A stretch of 57,254 nt of DNA from Hoeflea sp. BAL378 (lineage in GTDB: Bacteria; Pseudomonadota; Alphaproteobacteria; Rhizobiales; Rhizobiaceae): contig NZ_JRJG01000065.1 in NCBI RefSeq assembly GCF_000759435.1, forward strand, positions 1-57,254, written 5' to 3'. The position numbers and the translations under genes were made by a program. This document shows, in pieces, positions 44,434 to 52,619 of the stretch. Under the pieces are notes generated by a model. That model had not been told where the DNA came from. It did no database searches and saw only the letters and a program-made list of their open reading frames with translations. Positions within the stretch are counted from its first letter, which is position 1. Every line of letters begins with the position of its first letter.

Positions 44434-44482
44434 GGTGCGTTGCACAAAAAATCTTGACAATCTTGTGCACTGCACCTAAATT
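44434..44482 (+). promoter_or_regulatory. Phasin promoter inside a long inverted repeat
   Basis: TTGACA (44454-44459) and TAAATT (44477-44482) are spaced by 17 bases, a near-consensus sigma-70 promoter. The -35 box lies in the centre of an inverted repeat with 14-base arms, 44434-44447 and 44463-44476, matching at 12 of 14 positions and rich in TGCAC. PHA regulators of the PhaR/PhbF type bind TGC-rich repeats upstream of phasin genes, so this is a likely PhaR operator. Start codon 44519 lies 36 bases downstream. Confidence 0.7.
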
Positions 44483-44518
44483 GGCTCCATCACCTCCTCG
44501 AACGCTAGGATATGCGAC

Positions 44519-44848
44519 ATGATGAACTTTGACAGCACTTCTAAGATGAGCAAGGAAGCCATGGACAGCATGCTGACCACGGTTTCGTCGATGACCAAGG
44601 GTTTCCAGCGCATCGCCGCCGAAACCACCGAATATTCCAAGAAGTCCTACGAGGACGGCGCTGCCGTCGCCGAGAAGCTGGCTTCGGCCAAGAGCCTCGA
44701 CAAGGCCATCGAAATTCAGACCGACTACGCCAAGTCGGCCTACGAAACCTTCGTTGCCCAGGCAACCAAGATGGGCGAACTCTACGCCGATCTCGCCAAG
44801 GAGGCCTACAAGCCCTTCGAAGCGGCTGCCGCCAAGGTTTCTGCCTGA
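44519..44848 (+). CDS. phaP: Phasin family protein
   Basis: The 109-residue, nearly all-helical protein (MMNFDSTSKMSKEAMDSMLTTVSSMTKGFQ) has the phasin core SAKSLDKAIEIQTDYAKSAYETFVAQATKMGELY. Phasins coat polyhydroxyalkanoate granules. AGGA lies 8 bases before ATG 44519; ATG 44522 is the next codon. It has its own strong promoter and terminator. No PHA synthase gene is nearby, so the link to PHA is by family only. Confidence 0.9.
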   Translation: MMNFDSTSKMSKEAMDSMLTTVSSMTKGFQRIAAETTEYSKKSYEDGAAVAEKLASAKSLDKAIEIQTDYAKSAYETFVAQATKMGELYADLAKEAYKPFEAAAAKVSA

Positions 44849-44895
44849 CTCTGAGGCGCCGCCGCTCCAGCGCGGCGCAGGACTGAAATGATATC

Positions 44896-44928
44896 AACCC
44901 GGCCTCACAGTGGTGTGGCCGGGTTTTT
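44896..44928 (+). terminator. Rho-independent terminator after the phasin gene
   Basis: AACCCGGCC (44896-44904) pairs with GGCCGGGTT (44917-44925) around a 12-base loop and runs into TTTTT. It starts 48 bases after the phasin stop. Confidence 0.88.
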
Positions 44929-45069
44929 CATGTTCGCGGTCAGGCGACGAAATCTCTTTCCTAGCGCAACAAGGGGGCTTAAAATTCCCTCAGGAAAGAC
45001 TAAGTTAAGGACAATCTCCGGCGCTTCGATATGCGACGCTCCGGTTTGGAATGACAGGAAGTGGCCAGA

Positions 45070-45429
45070 GTGAACGACAGCGCGAACCGGACACGCTTAC
45101 AGGCGGACAAGAAGACCGGAGATGGCGGCCCCGACAGGGGAACCTCCGTCATTACACGGACCAAGCCGCAGGTGAAGAAGCCGAGCCTTTACCGGGTGCT
45201 TCTGCTGAATGACGACTACACCCCGATGGAGTTTGTGATTCATGTGCTTGAGCGTTTTTTCCAGAAGGACCGGGAGCAGGCCACCCGGATCATGCTGCAT
45301 GTACACAATCACGGGGTCGGCGAGTGCGGAGTATTCACTTACGAGGTGGCTGAAACCAAAGTGACCCAGGTCATGGATTTCGCCCGCGAAAATCATCATC
45401 CGCTGCAATGCGTGATGGAAAAGAAATGA
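45070..45429 (+). CDS. clpS: ATP-dependent Clp protease adaptor ClpS
   Basis: ClpS delivers N-degron proteins to ClpAP. The core [28 protein letters not shown] and the [23 protein letters not shown] region with the N-degron pocket residues are intact. I prefer GTG 45070, 10 bases after AGGA; GTG 45061 is in frame but only one base from that site. The N-terminal 30 residues are disordered, as needed to gate ClpA. clpA begins 10 bases after the stop. Confidence 0.94.
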   Translation: MNDSANRTRLQADKKTGDGGPDRGTSVITRTKPQVKKPSLYRVLLLNDDYTPMEFVIHVLERFFQKDREQATRIMLHVHNHGVGECGVFTYEVAETKVTQVMDFARENHHPLQCVMEKK

Positions 45430-45439
45430 GGACCTGAAC

Positions 45440-47983
45440 GTGCCTAGCTTTTCACACAGCCTCGAAAAGGCAATCCATCAGGCATTGACCTATGCCAACG
45501 AGCGGCATCACGAATATGCCACGCTCGAGCATCTGTTGCTGGCCCTGATCGAGGATCCCGACGCCGCCGCCGTCATGGGCGCCTGCAATGTCGATCTTGA
45601 GCAGTTGCGCCGCACCGTCAGCGATTATGTCGACAAGGAACTCGGCAATCTGATCACCGGCTATGACGAGGATTCCAAGCCCACATCCGGCTTCCAGCGC
45701 GTCATCCAGCGCGCCGTCATCCATGTCCAGTCGTCGGGCCGCGAGGAAGTCACCGGCGCCAACGTGCTCGTGGCGATCTTCGCCGAGCGCGAGAGCCATG
45801 CCGCCTATTTCCTGCAGGAGCAGGAGATGACCCGGTATGACGCGGTCAATTTCATCTCCCACGGCATCGCCAAGCGCCCCGGCGCCGAGGAAGCCCGGCC
45901 CGTGCGCGGCGCCGAGGAGCCCGAACCCGATTCCGCCAAGCCCGATTCGACCATCGAGGAGGGCGGCAAGAAGAAGGGCCAGGACGCGCTCAGCGCCTAT
46001 TGCGTCAATCTCAACGAGAAGGCCAAGACCGGCCGCATCGATCCGCTGATCGGCCGCATCGAGGAGGTCAACCGGACCATCCAGATCCTGTGCCGGAGGT
46101 CCAAGAACAACCCTCTCTATGTGGGCGACCCCGGCGTGGGCAAGACCGCCATCGCCGAGGGCCTGGCCAAGCGCATCGTCGAGGGCGACGTGCCCGACGT
46201 GCTGGCCGACGCGGTGATCTATTCGCTCGACATGGGCTCGCTGCTGGCGGGCACGCGTTACCGCGGCGATTTCGAGGAGCGCCTCAAGCAGGTGGTCAAG
46301 GAACTCGAGGACCTGCCGGGCGCCGTCCTCTTCATCGACGAGATCCACACCGTGATCGGTGCCGGCGCCACCTCGGGCGGGGCGATGGACGCCTCGAACC
46401 TGCTCAAGCCTGCCTTGTCGTCCGGCGCGATCCGCTGCATCGGCTCGACCACCTACAAGGAATACCGGCAGTTCTTCGAGAAGGACCGGGCGCTGGTGCG
46501 CCGCTTCCAGAAGATCGACGTCGCCGAGCCGACGATCCCCGACGCGATCGAGATCCTCAAGGGCCTCAAGCCCTATTTCGAGGAGTATCACAAGGTCGGC
46601 TACACCGACGCGGCGATCAAGGCGGCCGTCGAACTCTCGGCGCGCTACATCACCGACCGCAAGCTGCCCGACAAGGCGATCGACGTAATCGACGAATCGG
46701 GTGCCGCGCAGATGCTGCTGCCCGAGAAGGACCGCAAGAAGATCCTGACCGACGTCGAGATCGAGAACACCATCGCCACCATGGCGCGGATCCCGGCCAA
46801 GACCGTGTCGAAGGATGACGAGACCGTTCTCGCCAATCTCGACAAGGAACTGCGCTCGGTGGTCTACGGCCAGGACACGGCGATTGACGCGCTCACCGCA
46901 GCGATCCGTCTGGCGCGCGCCGGCCTGCGCGAACCCGACAAGCCGATCGGCTCCTATCTGTTCTCCGGTCCCACCGGCGTCGGCAAGACCGAAGTCGCCA
47001 AGCAGCTCGCCGCATCCTTGGGCGTCGAACTGCTGCGCTTCGACATGTCCGAATACATGGAGCGGCACACGGTTTCGCGCCTCATCGGCGCGCCTCCGGG
47101 CTATGTCGGCTTCGACCAGGGCGGTCTTCTGACCGACGGCGTCGACCAGCATCCCTATTGCGTGCTGTTGCTCGACGAGATCGAGAAGGCACATCCTGAC
47201 CTGTTCAACATCCTGCTGCAGGTCATGGATCACGGCTCGCTCACCGATCACAACGGCAAGAAGATCGACTTCCGCAACGTGATCCTGATCATGACCACCA
47301 ATGCCGGCGCCGCCGACGCTGCCAAGGCCGCCATCGGCTTCGGCTCGTCCAAGCGCGAAGGCGACGACATGGAGGCGATCAACCGGCTGTTCACGCCGGA
47401 GTTCCGCAACCGTCTCGACGCCATCATTCCGTTCGGCAGCCTGCCCACGCAGGTCATCCACATGGTGGTGCAGAAATTCGTCATGCAGCTCGAGGCGCAG
47501 CTCGCCGAGCGCAACGTCACCTTCGATCTCGGGGAGGACGCCATCGCCTGGCTGGCCGACAAGGGCTATGACGAACGCATGGGTGCGCGGCCGCTGGGCC
47601 GGGTGATCCAGGAGCACATCAAGAAGGAGCTCGCCAACGAGCTTCTGTTCGGCAAGCTCAAGCATGGCGGCACCGTCAAGGTCACCGTCGGCGAGAAGCC
47701 CGATGGCACCAGGGGGCTGATCCTCGAGGCGATCCCGGCGGAAATTCCGGTCAAGCCGAAGAAGGAAAAGTCTCCGGCCAAGGAGCGCGCGCCGGCCAAG
47801 GCCAAGGTCAAGACCGTCGCGCCCAAGTCCACGCGCAAGCCGCCCGCCGGCAAGGGTCCCGACAAGCCCGGCAAGCCCGAGCCGGAAAGCCCGAAGCAGG
47901 CAGAAGCCCGCGCCGATGTCGCCGAAAAGCCGGCGCCGAAGAAGCCTTCGAGCGCCGTGCCGAAGGTGCCGCGCAAGACCTAG
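45440..47983 (+). CDS. clpA: ATP-dependent Clp protease ATP-binding subunit ClpA
   Basis: ClpA unfolds substrates for ClpP. The GTG start (GAGG upstream) opens an 847-residue protein: an N-domain that binds ClpS (1-145), D1 with Walker A GDPGVGKTAIAEG, D2 with Walker A GPTGVGKTEVAKQ, and the ClpP-docking loop AAIGFGSSKRE. After the usual end near residue 767 there is an extra tail of about 80 residues, rich in Lys, Pro and Ala, not present in the 758-residue E. coli protein. Confidence 0.96.
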   Translation: MPSFSHSLEKAIHQALTYANERHHEYATLEHLLLALIEDPDAAAVMGACNVDLEQLRRTVSDYVDKELGNLITGYDEDSKPTSGFQRVIQRAVIHVQSSGREEVTGANVLVAIFAERESHAAYFLQEQEMTRYDAVNFISHGIAKRPGAEEARPVRGAEEPEPDSAKPDSTIEEGGKKKGQDALSAYCVNLNEKAKTGRIDPLIGRIEEVNRTIQILCRRSKNNPLYVGDPGVGKTAIAEGLAKRIVEGDVPDVLADAVIYSLDMGSLLAGTRYRGDFEERLKQVVKELEDLPGAVLFIDEIHTVIGAGATSGGAMDASNLLKPALSSGAIRCIGSTTYKEYRQFFEKDRALVRRFQKIDVAEPTIPDAIEILKGLKPYFEEYHKVGYTDAAIKAAVELSARYITDRKLPDKAIDVIDESGAAQMLLPEKDRKKILTDVEIENTIATMARIPAKTVSKDDETVLANLDKELRSVVYGQDTAIDALTAAIRLARAGLREPDKPIGSYLFSGPTGVGKTEVAKQLAASLGVELLRFDMSEYMERHTVSRLIGAPPGYVGFDQGGLLTDGVDQHPYCVLLLDEIEKAHPDLFNILLQVMDHGSLTDHNGKKIDFRNVILIMTTNAGAADAAKAAIGFGSSKREGDDMEAINRLFTPEFRNRLDAIIPFGSLPTQVIHMVVQKFVMQLEAQLAERNVTFDLGEDAIAWLADKGYDERMGARPLGRVIQEHIKKELANELLFGKLKHGGTVKVTVGEKPDGTRGLILEAIPAEIPVKPKKEKSPAKERAPAKAKVKTVAPKSTRKPPAGKGPDKPGKPEPESPKQAEARADVAEKPAPKKPSSAVPKVPRKT

Positions 47984-48013
47984 ACCGCGCTCACGCGCCT
48001 TGACGACTGTTTT

Positions 48014-48048
48014 GGACACCCCGGTTTGCGCCGGGGTGTCCTGGTTTT
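48014..48048 (+). terminator. Terminator-like hairpin after clpA
   Basis: GGACACCCCGG (48014-48024) pairs perfectly with CCGGGGTGTCC (48031-48041) around TTTGCG, followed by TGGTTTT. It is 30 bases after the clpA stop and ends the clpSA operon. Confidence 0.8.
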
Positions 48049-48131
48049 GCATGGCTGCCATGCGCGCCCGCACGCCTCACGGGCGGGCAAAAACAGTTTG
48101 CACCGCCGCCCAAAGCCTCTAACAACGTGTC

Positions 48132-48860
48132 ATGAGTACTTTGTCCGCCGAGCGCGGCGCCTATTGGTTCCTGAAGGGCGCGCGCGGCATCGCCTCGCTG
48201 CCTGCCATCATCCTGATGAGCGCCTTTGTCGGCTTCTGCGGCTTCGCCGTGGAGGCGGGCATTCCGCTGGGCCAGACCGTGTTCATGACCGGCATGATCT
48301 GGGCGCTGCCCGCCAAGGTGCTGCTGGTCGGCTCCATCCTCGCCGGCGCATCGCTGCCCGCGGCCTTCGTCACCGTGGCGCTGTCCTCGATCCGGCTGAT
48401 GCCGATGGTCGCCGCCCTCATTCCCGAGATCCGCACGCCGAAGACGCCCACCTGGCTCCTGCTGGTGCTGTCGCATTTCATCGCCATCACGGCTTACGTC
48501 TTCACCATGGAGCGCATCCGCGACGTGCCGCGCGAGCATCGCGTCGCGTTCTTCGCGGGCTTCGGCATCACCGTGACCAGCGCCAACATCCTCTTGGTGG
48601 CCGTGATCTATTCCACCGTCTCGAGCCTGCCGGCCATGCTCGCCGGCGCGCTGTTCTTCCTCACCCCGGTCTATTTCCTCACCTCGATCTGGGCTTCGAC
48701 GCGCGAGCGGGCGGGCCGCATCGCCATGGTGATCGGACTGGCGCTGGGGCCGCTGTTCCATCAGGTCGCGCCCGAATTCGACATCCTCTATGCCGGGGTC
48801 GTGGGCGGCACGCTGGCGTTCTTCGCCGACCGGCTGTGGAAGGGCAGGGCCGCCTCATGA
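48132..48860 (+). CDS. azlC: AzlC-family branched-chain amino acid exporter, large subunit
   Basis: The 242-residue protein has seven to eight membrane helices and the AzlC layout (GIASLPAIILMSAFVGFCGFAVEAG, ALSSIRLMPMVAALIPEIR). AzlCD pairs export branched-chain or related amino acids. The stop overlaps the azlD start by 4 bases. Confidence 0.92.
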   Translation: MSTLSAERGAYWFLKGARGIASLPAIILMSAFVGFCGFAVEAGIPLGQTVFMTGMIWALPAKVLLVGSILAGASLPAAFVTVALSSIRLMPMVAALIPEIRTPKTPTWLLLVLSHFIAITAYVFTMERIRDVPREHRVAFFAGFGITVTSANILLVAVIYSTVSSLPAMLAGALFFLTPVYFLTSIWASTRERAGRIAMVIGLALGPLFHQVAPEFDILYAGVVGGTLAFFADRLWKGRAAS

Positions 48861-49210
48861 TCGGCTACGCCACTTTCGAGGCCTGGTGGTGGCCCTATGT
48901 CTTCATCGCCATCGCCGGCTGGCTCGCCACCGACATCTGGCGCTGGCTCGGCGTGCTGGTCGGCAACCGGCTCAAGCAGGATTCCGCCGCGCTCACCTGG
49001 GTGCGCGCGGTCGCCACCGCGCTGCTCGCCGCCGTCATCGCCAAGCTGATTCTCTATCCGACCGGGGAACTGGCCGGCGTGCCCGTGGCGCTGCGCGTGG
49101 TTGCCGCCGCCGCGGGCTTCGCTGCCTTTCTCCTGGCCGGCAAGCGCATCTGGGTCGGCATCGTCACCGCGCTGGGCCTGCTGGTCGGCGGCCAACTGCT
49201 GCTGCCGTGA
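48857..49210 (+). CDS. azlD: AzlD-family small subunit of the amino acid exporter
   Basis: ATG 48857 (MIGYATFEAWWWPYVFIAIAGW) gives 117 residues with four membrane helices. AGWLATDIWRWLGVLVGNRL and the C-terminal hydrophobic stretch ALGLLVGGQLLLP fit AzlD, the partner of AzlC. The frame is open upstream, but that part overlays azlC. It ends convergently 24 bases from the next gene. Confidence 0.9.
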   Translation: MIGYATFEAWWWPYVFIAIAGWLATDIWRWLGVLVGNRLKQDSAALTWVRAVATALLAAVIAKLILYPTGELAGVPVALRVVAAAAGFAAFLLAGKRIWVGIVTALGLLVGGQLLLP

Positions 49211-49234
49211 CGGCGAGGCTGCAAGCCAGGCCCG

Positions 49235-49729
49235 TCAGTCGAAGCGCTTCGCCACCCAGGAATAGCTGTCGGTGACCACATGCACCGGCTCGGCGACCAG
49301 CGACTTGAGCGTGCCGGCCTCGGGCAGCGCCTGCTTGAAGCGCGCGAGCACCCGCGACGCGAACCCCGCATCGGGCTCGGGCCCGGCGGCAGCGGCCGCG
49401 TCGGCTTCCGGCGCGGCCGCGGGCGCGGGAATGTCCGCCTTCGGCAACTCCACGCCGGATGGCGCGTCGGCCACGGCCGCCGTCTGGTCCGGCGCTGCCG
49501 GTTCGGCCTTGGCGCCGTCGAGTTCGGCCAGGCCGGTGTCCTCCGGGGTCTGGCACACCGCCACCACCACCGGATAGGGCTGGTTCGCATAGAGCTTGAG
49601 CTTGTCTTCCGAGCTCGCGTCGCAGGCCTGGATCGTCGCCCAGCGCTGGTCGACCATCTCGATGTAATGGCATTGCGTGGCGCTGTCGTCACAGCCAAGG
49701 ATAGTCATGAGGATGAGAGCGGTCTGCAT
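49235..49729 (-). CDS. Unrecognised 164-residue protein
   Basis: No family is recognised. ATG 49729 (MQTALILMTILGCDDSATQCHYIE) has GAGG upstream. The N-terminal 65 residues hold four cysteines (GCDDS, QCHY, QACD, AVCQ) and look like a small folded domain. A long acidic Ala/Pro-rich linker (about 70-120) follows, then a short C-terminal helix region (FASRVLARFKQALPEAGTLKSLVAEPVHVVTDSYSWVAKRFD). The hydrophobic start is weak for a signal peptide. Confidence 0.7.
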   Translation of the reverse strand: MQTALILMTILGCDDSATQCHYIEMVDQRWATIQACDASSEDKLKLYANQPYPVVVAVCQTPEDTGLAELDGAKAEPAAPDQTAAVADAPSGVELPKADIPAPAAAPEADAAAAAGPEPDAGFASRVLARFKQALPEAGTLKSLVAEPVHVVTDSYSWVAKRFD

Positions 49730-49912
49730 GGGGGCCTCGCAAAACTGGTGAGATTTGCTCATGGACCGGCATTGTCGCCAAAGCAAGGCAGGCCGGCCCG
49801 GCGGTTCCCGGAACGGCCGGCGGCAGGGCCGGTCCGGCGCGCGATTGCCTGACTGTCACATTCCGGACCCGCAAATCGCCTATACAGGAACAGCGACAAG
49901 GGGAAACTAGCC

Positions 49913-50950
49913 ATGGCCCAGCACAGGATCATCGTCATCGGCGCGGGCATCGTCGGCGTCTCGATCGCCCATCGCCTCAGCGGCGACGGCGCCCGGGTCA
50001 CCCTCGTCGAGGCCCGCGAAGCCCCCGGGCTCGGCGTCACCGCCGCCTCCTTCGGCTGGATCACCTGCGCGGCGGGCGACGACAGCGTCCCCGAGCCGGA
50101 CTACCGGCGGCGGCTTCAGGCGATCGAGGACTATGCCCGTCTCGACCGGGATTTCGGCGGCCGCCTCTGCGCGCCCTGCCGGGGCGCCATCGTCTGGGGC
50201 GCCACCGAGGACGAAACCCGCGGCCACGCGCAAGGGCACGAAGAAAGAGGCAGTGTCGTGCGGCTGATCGGCGCCGCCGAGATCGCCGAGTTCGAACCGA
50301 TGATCGCCGAACCGCCGGCGCTCGCCGCCCGGTTCCCGCGCGAAAGGGCGCTCGACGTCGCCCATGCCTGCATCCTGCTGGCCCGCGCCGCGCGCGAGGC
50401 CGGCGCCGAAACCCTCTTCGGCGAGACCGTGCTCGGGCTCGAAACCACCGGTGGGCGGGTCAGCGGCGTCAGGCTCTCCGGAGGCAGCCTTGCCGCCGAC
50501 CGCGTGATCGTCGCCGCGGGGGCGCACAGCGCCGCGCTGGTGGCGGACTTCATGCCCGATCACGGCATCGCCACCTCGCCCTCGGCGCTGGTCACGCTCA
50601 GCGTCGAATCGGGCAGGCTCGCCCATGTCCTGGACGGCGGCGGCATCGAGATCCGCTCCCGCGGCAATGGCGACCTGGTCGCGGCCTGCGGCGTGGAGGA
50701 CGATCTTGACGACCGGGCCCTGGCGGCCTTGGCGAGCGACGTGCTGTCCCGGGTGCGGCGGCTGTTTCCCGGCATGGAGAACCCGCGCGTCGACCATGTC
50801 CAGCTCGGCCAGCGGCCGATGCTGGCCGACGGGCGTCCGCTGGTCTCGGCCGCGCGCGATCCCGAGGGGCTCTATCTCGCCGTCGCCCATCCCGGCGTCA
50901 TTCTGGCGCCCGAGATCAGCCGCCAGGTGGCGGACTTTCTGGCGCACTAG
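49913..50950 (+). CDS. FAD-dependent oxidoreductase (DAO family)
   Basis: The ADP-binding motif IIVIGAGIVGVSIAHRLSGDGARVTLVEAR is at residues 5-34, and the C-terminal substrate domain has RPMLADGRPLVSAARDPEGLYLAVAHPGVILAPEI. This is the D-amino acid oxidase/glycine oxidase-like fold (345 residues). The substrate is probably an amine or amino acid, but cannot be named. It stands alone, 183 bases from the divergent hypothetical gene. Confidence 0.9.
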   Translation: MAQHRIIVIGAGIVGVSIAHRLSGDGARVTLVEAREAPGLGVTAASFGWITCAAGDDSVPEPDYRRRLQAIEDYARLDRDFGGRLCAPCRGAIVWGATEDETRGHAQGHEERGSVVRLIGAAEIAEFEPMIAEPPALAARFPRERALDVAHACILLARAAREAGAETLFGETVLGLETTGGRVSGVRLSGGSLAADRVIVAAGAHSAALVADFMPDHGIATSPSALVTLSVESGRLAHVLDGGGIEIRSRGNGDLVAACGVEDDLDDRALAALASDVLSRVRRLFPGMENPRVDHVQLGQRPMLADGRPLVSAARDPEGLYLAVAHPGVILAPEISRQVADFLAH

Positions 50951-51154
50951 ACCTTGTCCGGTAGCACCCGCGCCGGGTGTGAAATGCCGCAGGCGAAACC
51001 GGCCCATCGGGCGTGCCGTCCCGGCGAAAATCCCGTAATGTCTCTCCGTGGCCTTTGTATCCGCGCCCGGCGGTTGTACCCTTCCGCCCGGATGCCGGCG
51101 ATCCGCCGCGGCGCGGGTCGCCATCGAGCCTGAAACCACACCCGAGGAGGTGTC

Positions 51155-52066
51155 ATGACCGAATTGACCGAAGACGGACGCAAGGCCCTGGCCGGGATCG
51201 CCAGCCGGCACGGCGTCAGCCTGGACGCCGTCGAGCATGTGCTGACGGCGGTGATCGCCGGGCAGGGCACGCTGGCGCAGTTCAACCATCCCGAGCTGGG
51301 CGGCATGGGACAATGGTCGCTCGGCGGCATGACCATGGTCGGCGACATGTTCAACACTGCGCTCAAGGCCAGGGTGGAAGCGATCTGCGTCGATGTCGCG
51401 CAATTGCTGGGCCAGTCTTCGGCGGTGCGGCCGCCGCAGGGATCGCCATCCCAGACCCAGTCCCGGTCGTCCGCGAGCGGCGAGGGCGGCGCCTCCGGCC
51501 TGTTCGTCTCCGGCGGCCCGTCGGGAGGGTCATCCGGCCACTGGTGGCCGGGCGGTCTCGGACACGCGGCCTCCTCCGGAGCCCAGAACCGCATGCGCTA
51601 CGCCTGGTTCCCCGAGACCCGCCGTCTCGCGCTTGATGCGGGCGACGGCCGCGTCAGGGTCTACGACACCGGCGATCACCGTATCGGCGGCTTTTCGCAG
51701 AGCCAGTCGGGCGGCCAGTCGCTGAGCTTCACCTCGCAGCACGGCCCGGTTGACCTTGCGCAGCTCCGCGAGATCGATCCGGAACGCTCCGCAGGCGAGG
51801 GCGACGCGCAGCCCCGGCCGCGCACGCTGTCGGAAGCGCCGCACACGCGGGCCGCCGAAGCGGCGTCGAACTCCGCCCCGGACGAGCCGCGACAGGCGGA
51901 ACCGGCCCCGGCAGGGCCTCACGCGGCGCAGCCGAGCGGATCGGCCGCCGGCGAGGAAGCCGACATTTTCGCCAAGATCGAGCGTCTGGCCGGGCTTCAC
52001 GCCAAGGGCATTCTCACCGACGCCGAATACCAGGCCAAGAAGGCCGAACTGCTGGCGCGGATCTGA
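51155..52066 (+). CDS. SHOCT-domain protein
   Basis: The 303-residue protein has a conserved N-terminal part (LTEDGRKALAGIASRHGVSLDAVEHVLTAVIAGQGTLAQFNHPELGGMGQWS). A serine/glycine-rich linker (about 88-145) and a beta-rich segment (RMRYAWFPETRRLALDAGDGRVRVYDTGDHRIGGFSQSQ) follow. A disordered stretch precedes the C-terminal SHOCT helix pair (DIFAKIERLAGLHAKGILTDAEYQAKKAELLARI). SHOCT motifs serve as oligomerisation or docking elements. GAGGAGG lies before the ATG. Function unknown. Confidence 0.85.
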   Translation: MTELTEDGRKALAGIASRHGVSLDAVEHVLTAVIAGQGTLAQFNHPELGGMGQWSLGGMTMVGDMFNTALKARVEAICVDVAQLLGQSSAVRPPQGSPSQTQSRSSASGEGGASGLFVSGGPSGGSSGHWWPGGLGHAASSGAQNRMRYAWFPETRRLALDAGDGRVRVYDTGDHRIGGFSQSQSGGQSLSFTSQHGPVDLAQLREIDPERSAGEGDAQPRPRTLSEAPHTRAAEAASNSAPDEPRQAEPAPAGPHAAQPSGSAAGEEADIFAKIERLAGLHAKGILTDAEYQAKKAELLARI

Positions 52067-52104
52067 CGCCGGCCCGCGTCAGGTCCCGCCTCGGGGTCCT
52101 GGGC

Positions 52105-52533
52105 TCAGCCGAGTGCCGCGCGGATCTTCTCCGCATTGGCCTTGAGCACGCCCGAATCCTCCATCGCGCCGGTGTGCGGCTTCAAGGCGACGCCGTCGAA
52201 GCGCGGGATCACATGCATATGCAGGTGAAACACCACCTGGCCGCCGGCCGGTTCGTTGAACTGCTGGATGGTGACGCCGTCGGCGTCGAAGGCGGCGACC
52301 ACCGCCTTCGCCAGTCGCTGCGTCGTCGCCATCACCGCCGCCAGGCTGTCGAGTTCGACATCGAGGATGTTGCGGGCAGGGGCCTTGGGAATCACCAGGC
52401 AATGGCCGTCACCGCGCGGCATGATGTCCATGATCGCGAGCGTGTGGTCGTCCTCGAAGAGCCGTTCGGCCGGCAGTTCGCCGCGCAGGATTTTCGCAAA
52501 CACATTGCCGTTGTCATAGCGGGGTGCGGTCAT
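52105..52533 (-). CDS. HIT-family nucleotide-binding protein
   Basis: The histidine triad is seen as HLHMHVIPRF near the C-terminus (about residue 98). ATG 52533 (MTAPRYDNGNVFAKILRGELPAERLFEDDHTLAIMDIMPRGDGHCLVIPK) gives 142 residues, the usual length for HinT/Fhit-like hydrolases of nucleotide phosphoramidates or dinucleotides. It is the last gene of the minus-strand set that begins with the RidA gene, 86 bases from the acyltransferase gene. Confidence 0.93.
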   Translation of the reverse strand: MTAPRYDNGNVFAKILRGELPAERLFEDDHTLAIMDIMPRGDGHCLVIPKAPARNILDVELDSLAAVMATTQRLAKAVVAAFDADGVTIQQFNEPAGGQVVFHLHMHVIPRFDGVALKPHTGAMEDSGVLKANAEKIRAALG

Positions 52534-52619
52534 CGGGCGGATCTCCTTGGTTGTGGGCCGACCTGTTTGTACCCGCGCGCATCGCCGGGTCAAGCCCGGT
52601 CGCGGGCCTCCTGGGAAGG

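Noticed and set aside
45452-48073. An 873-codon minus-strand frame antisense to clpA
   Set aside because: Same GC effect; the ClpA product on the + strand is complete and unmistakable.
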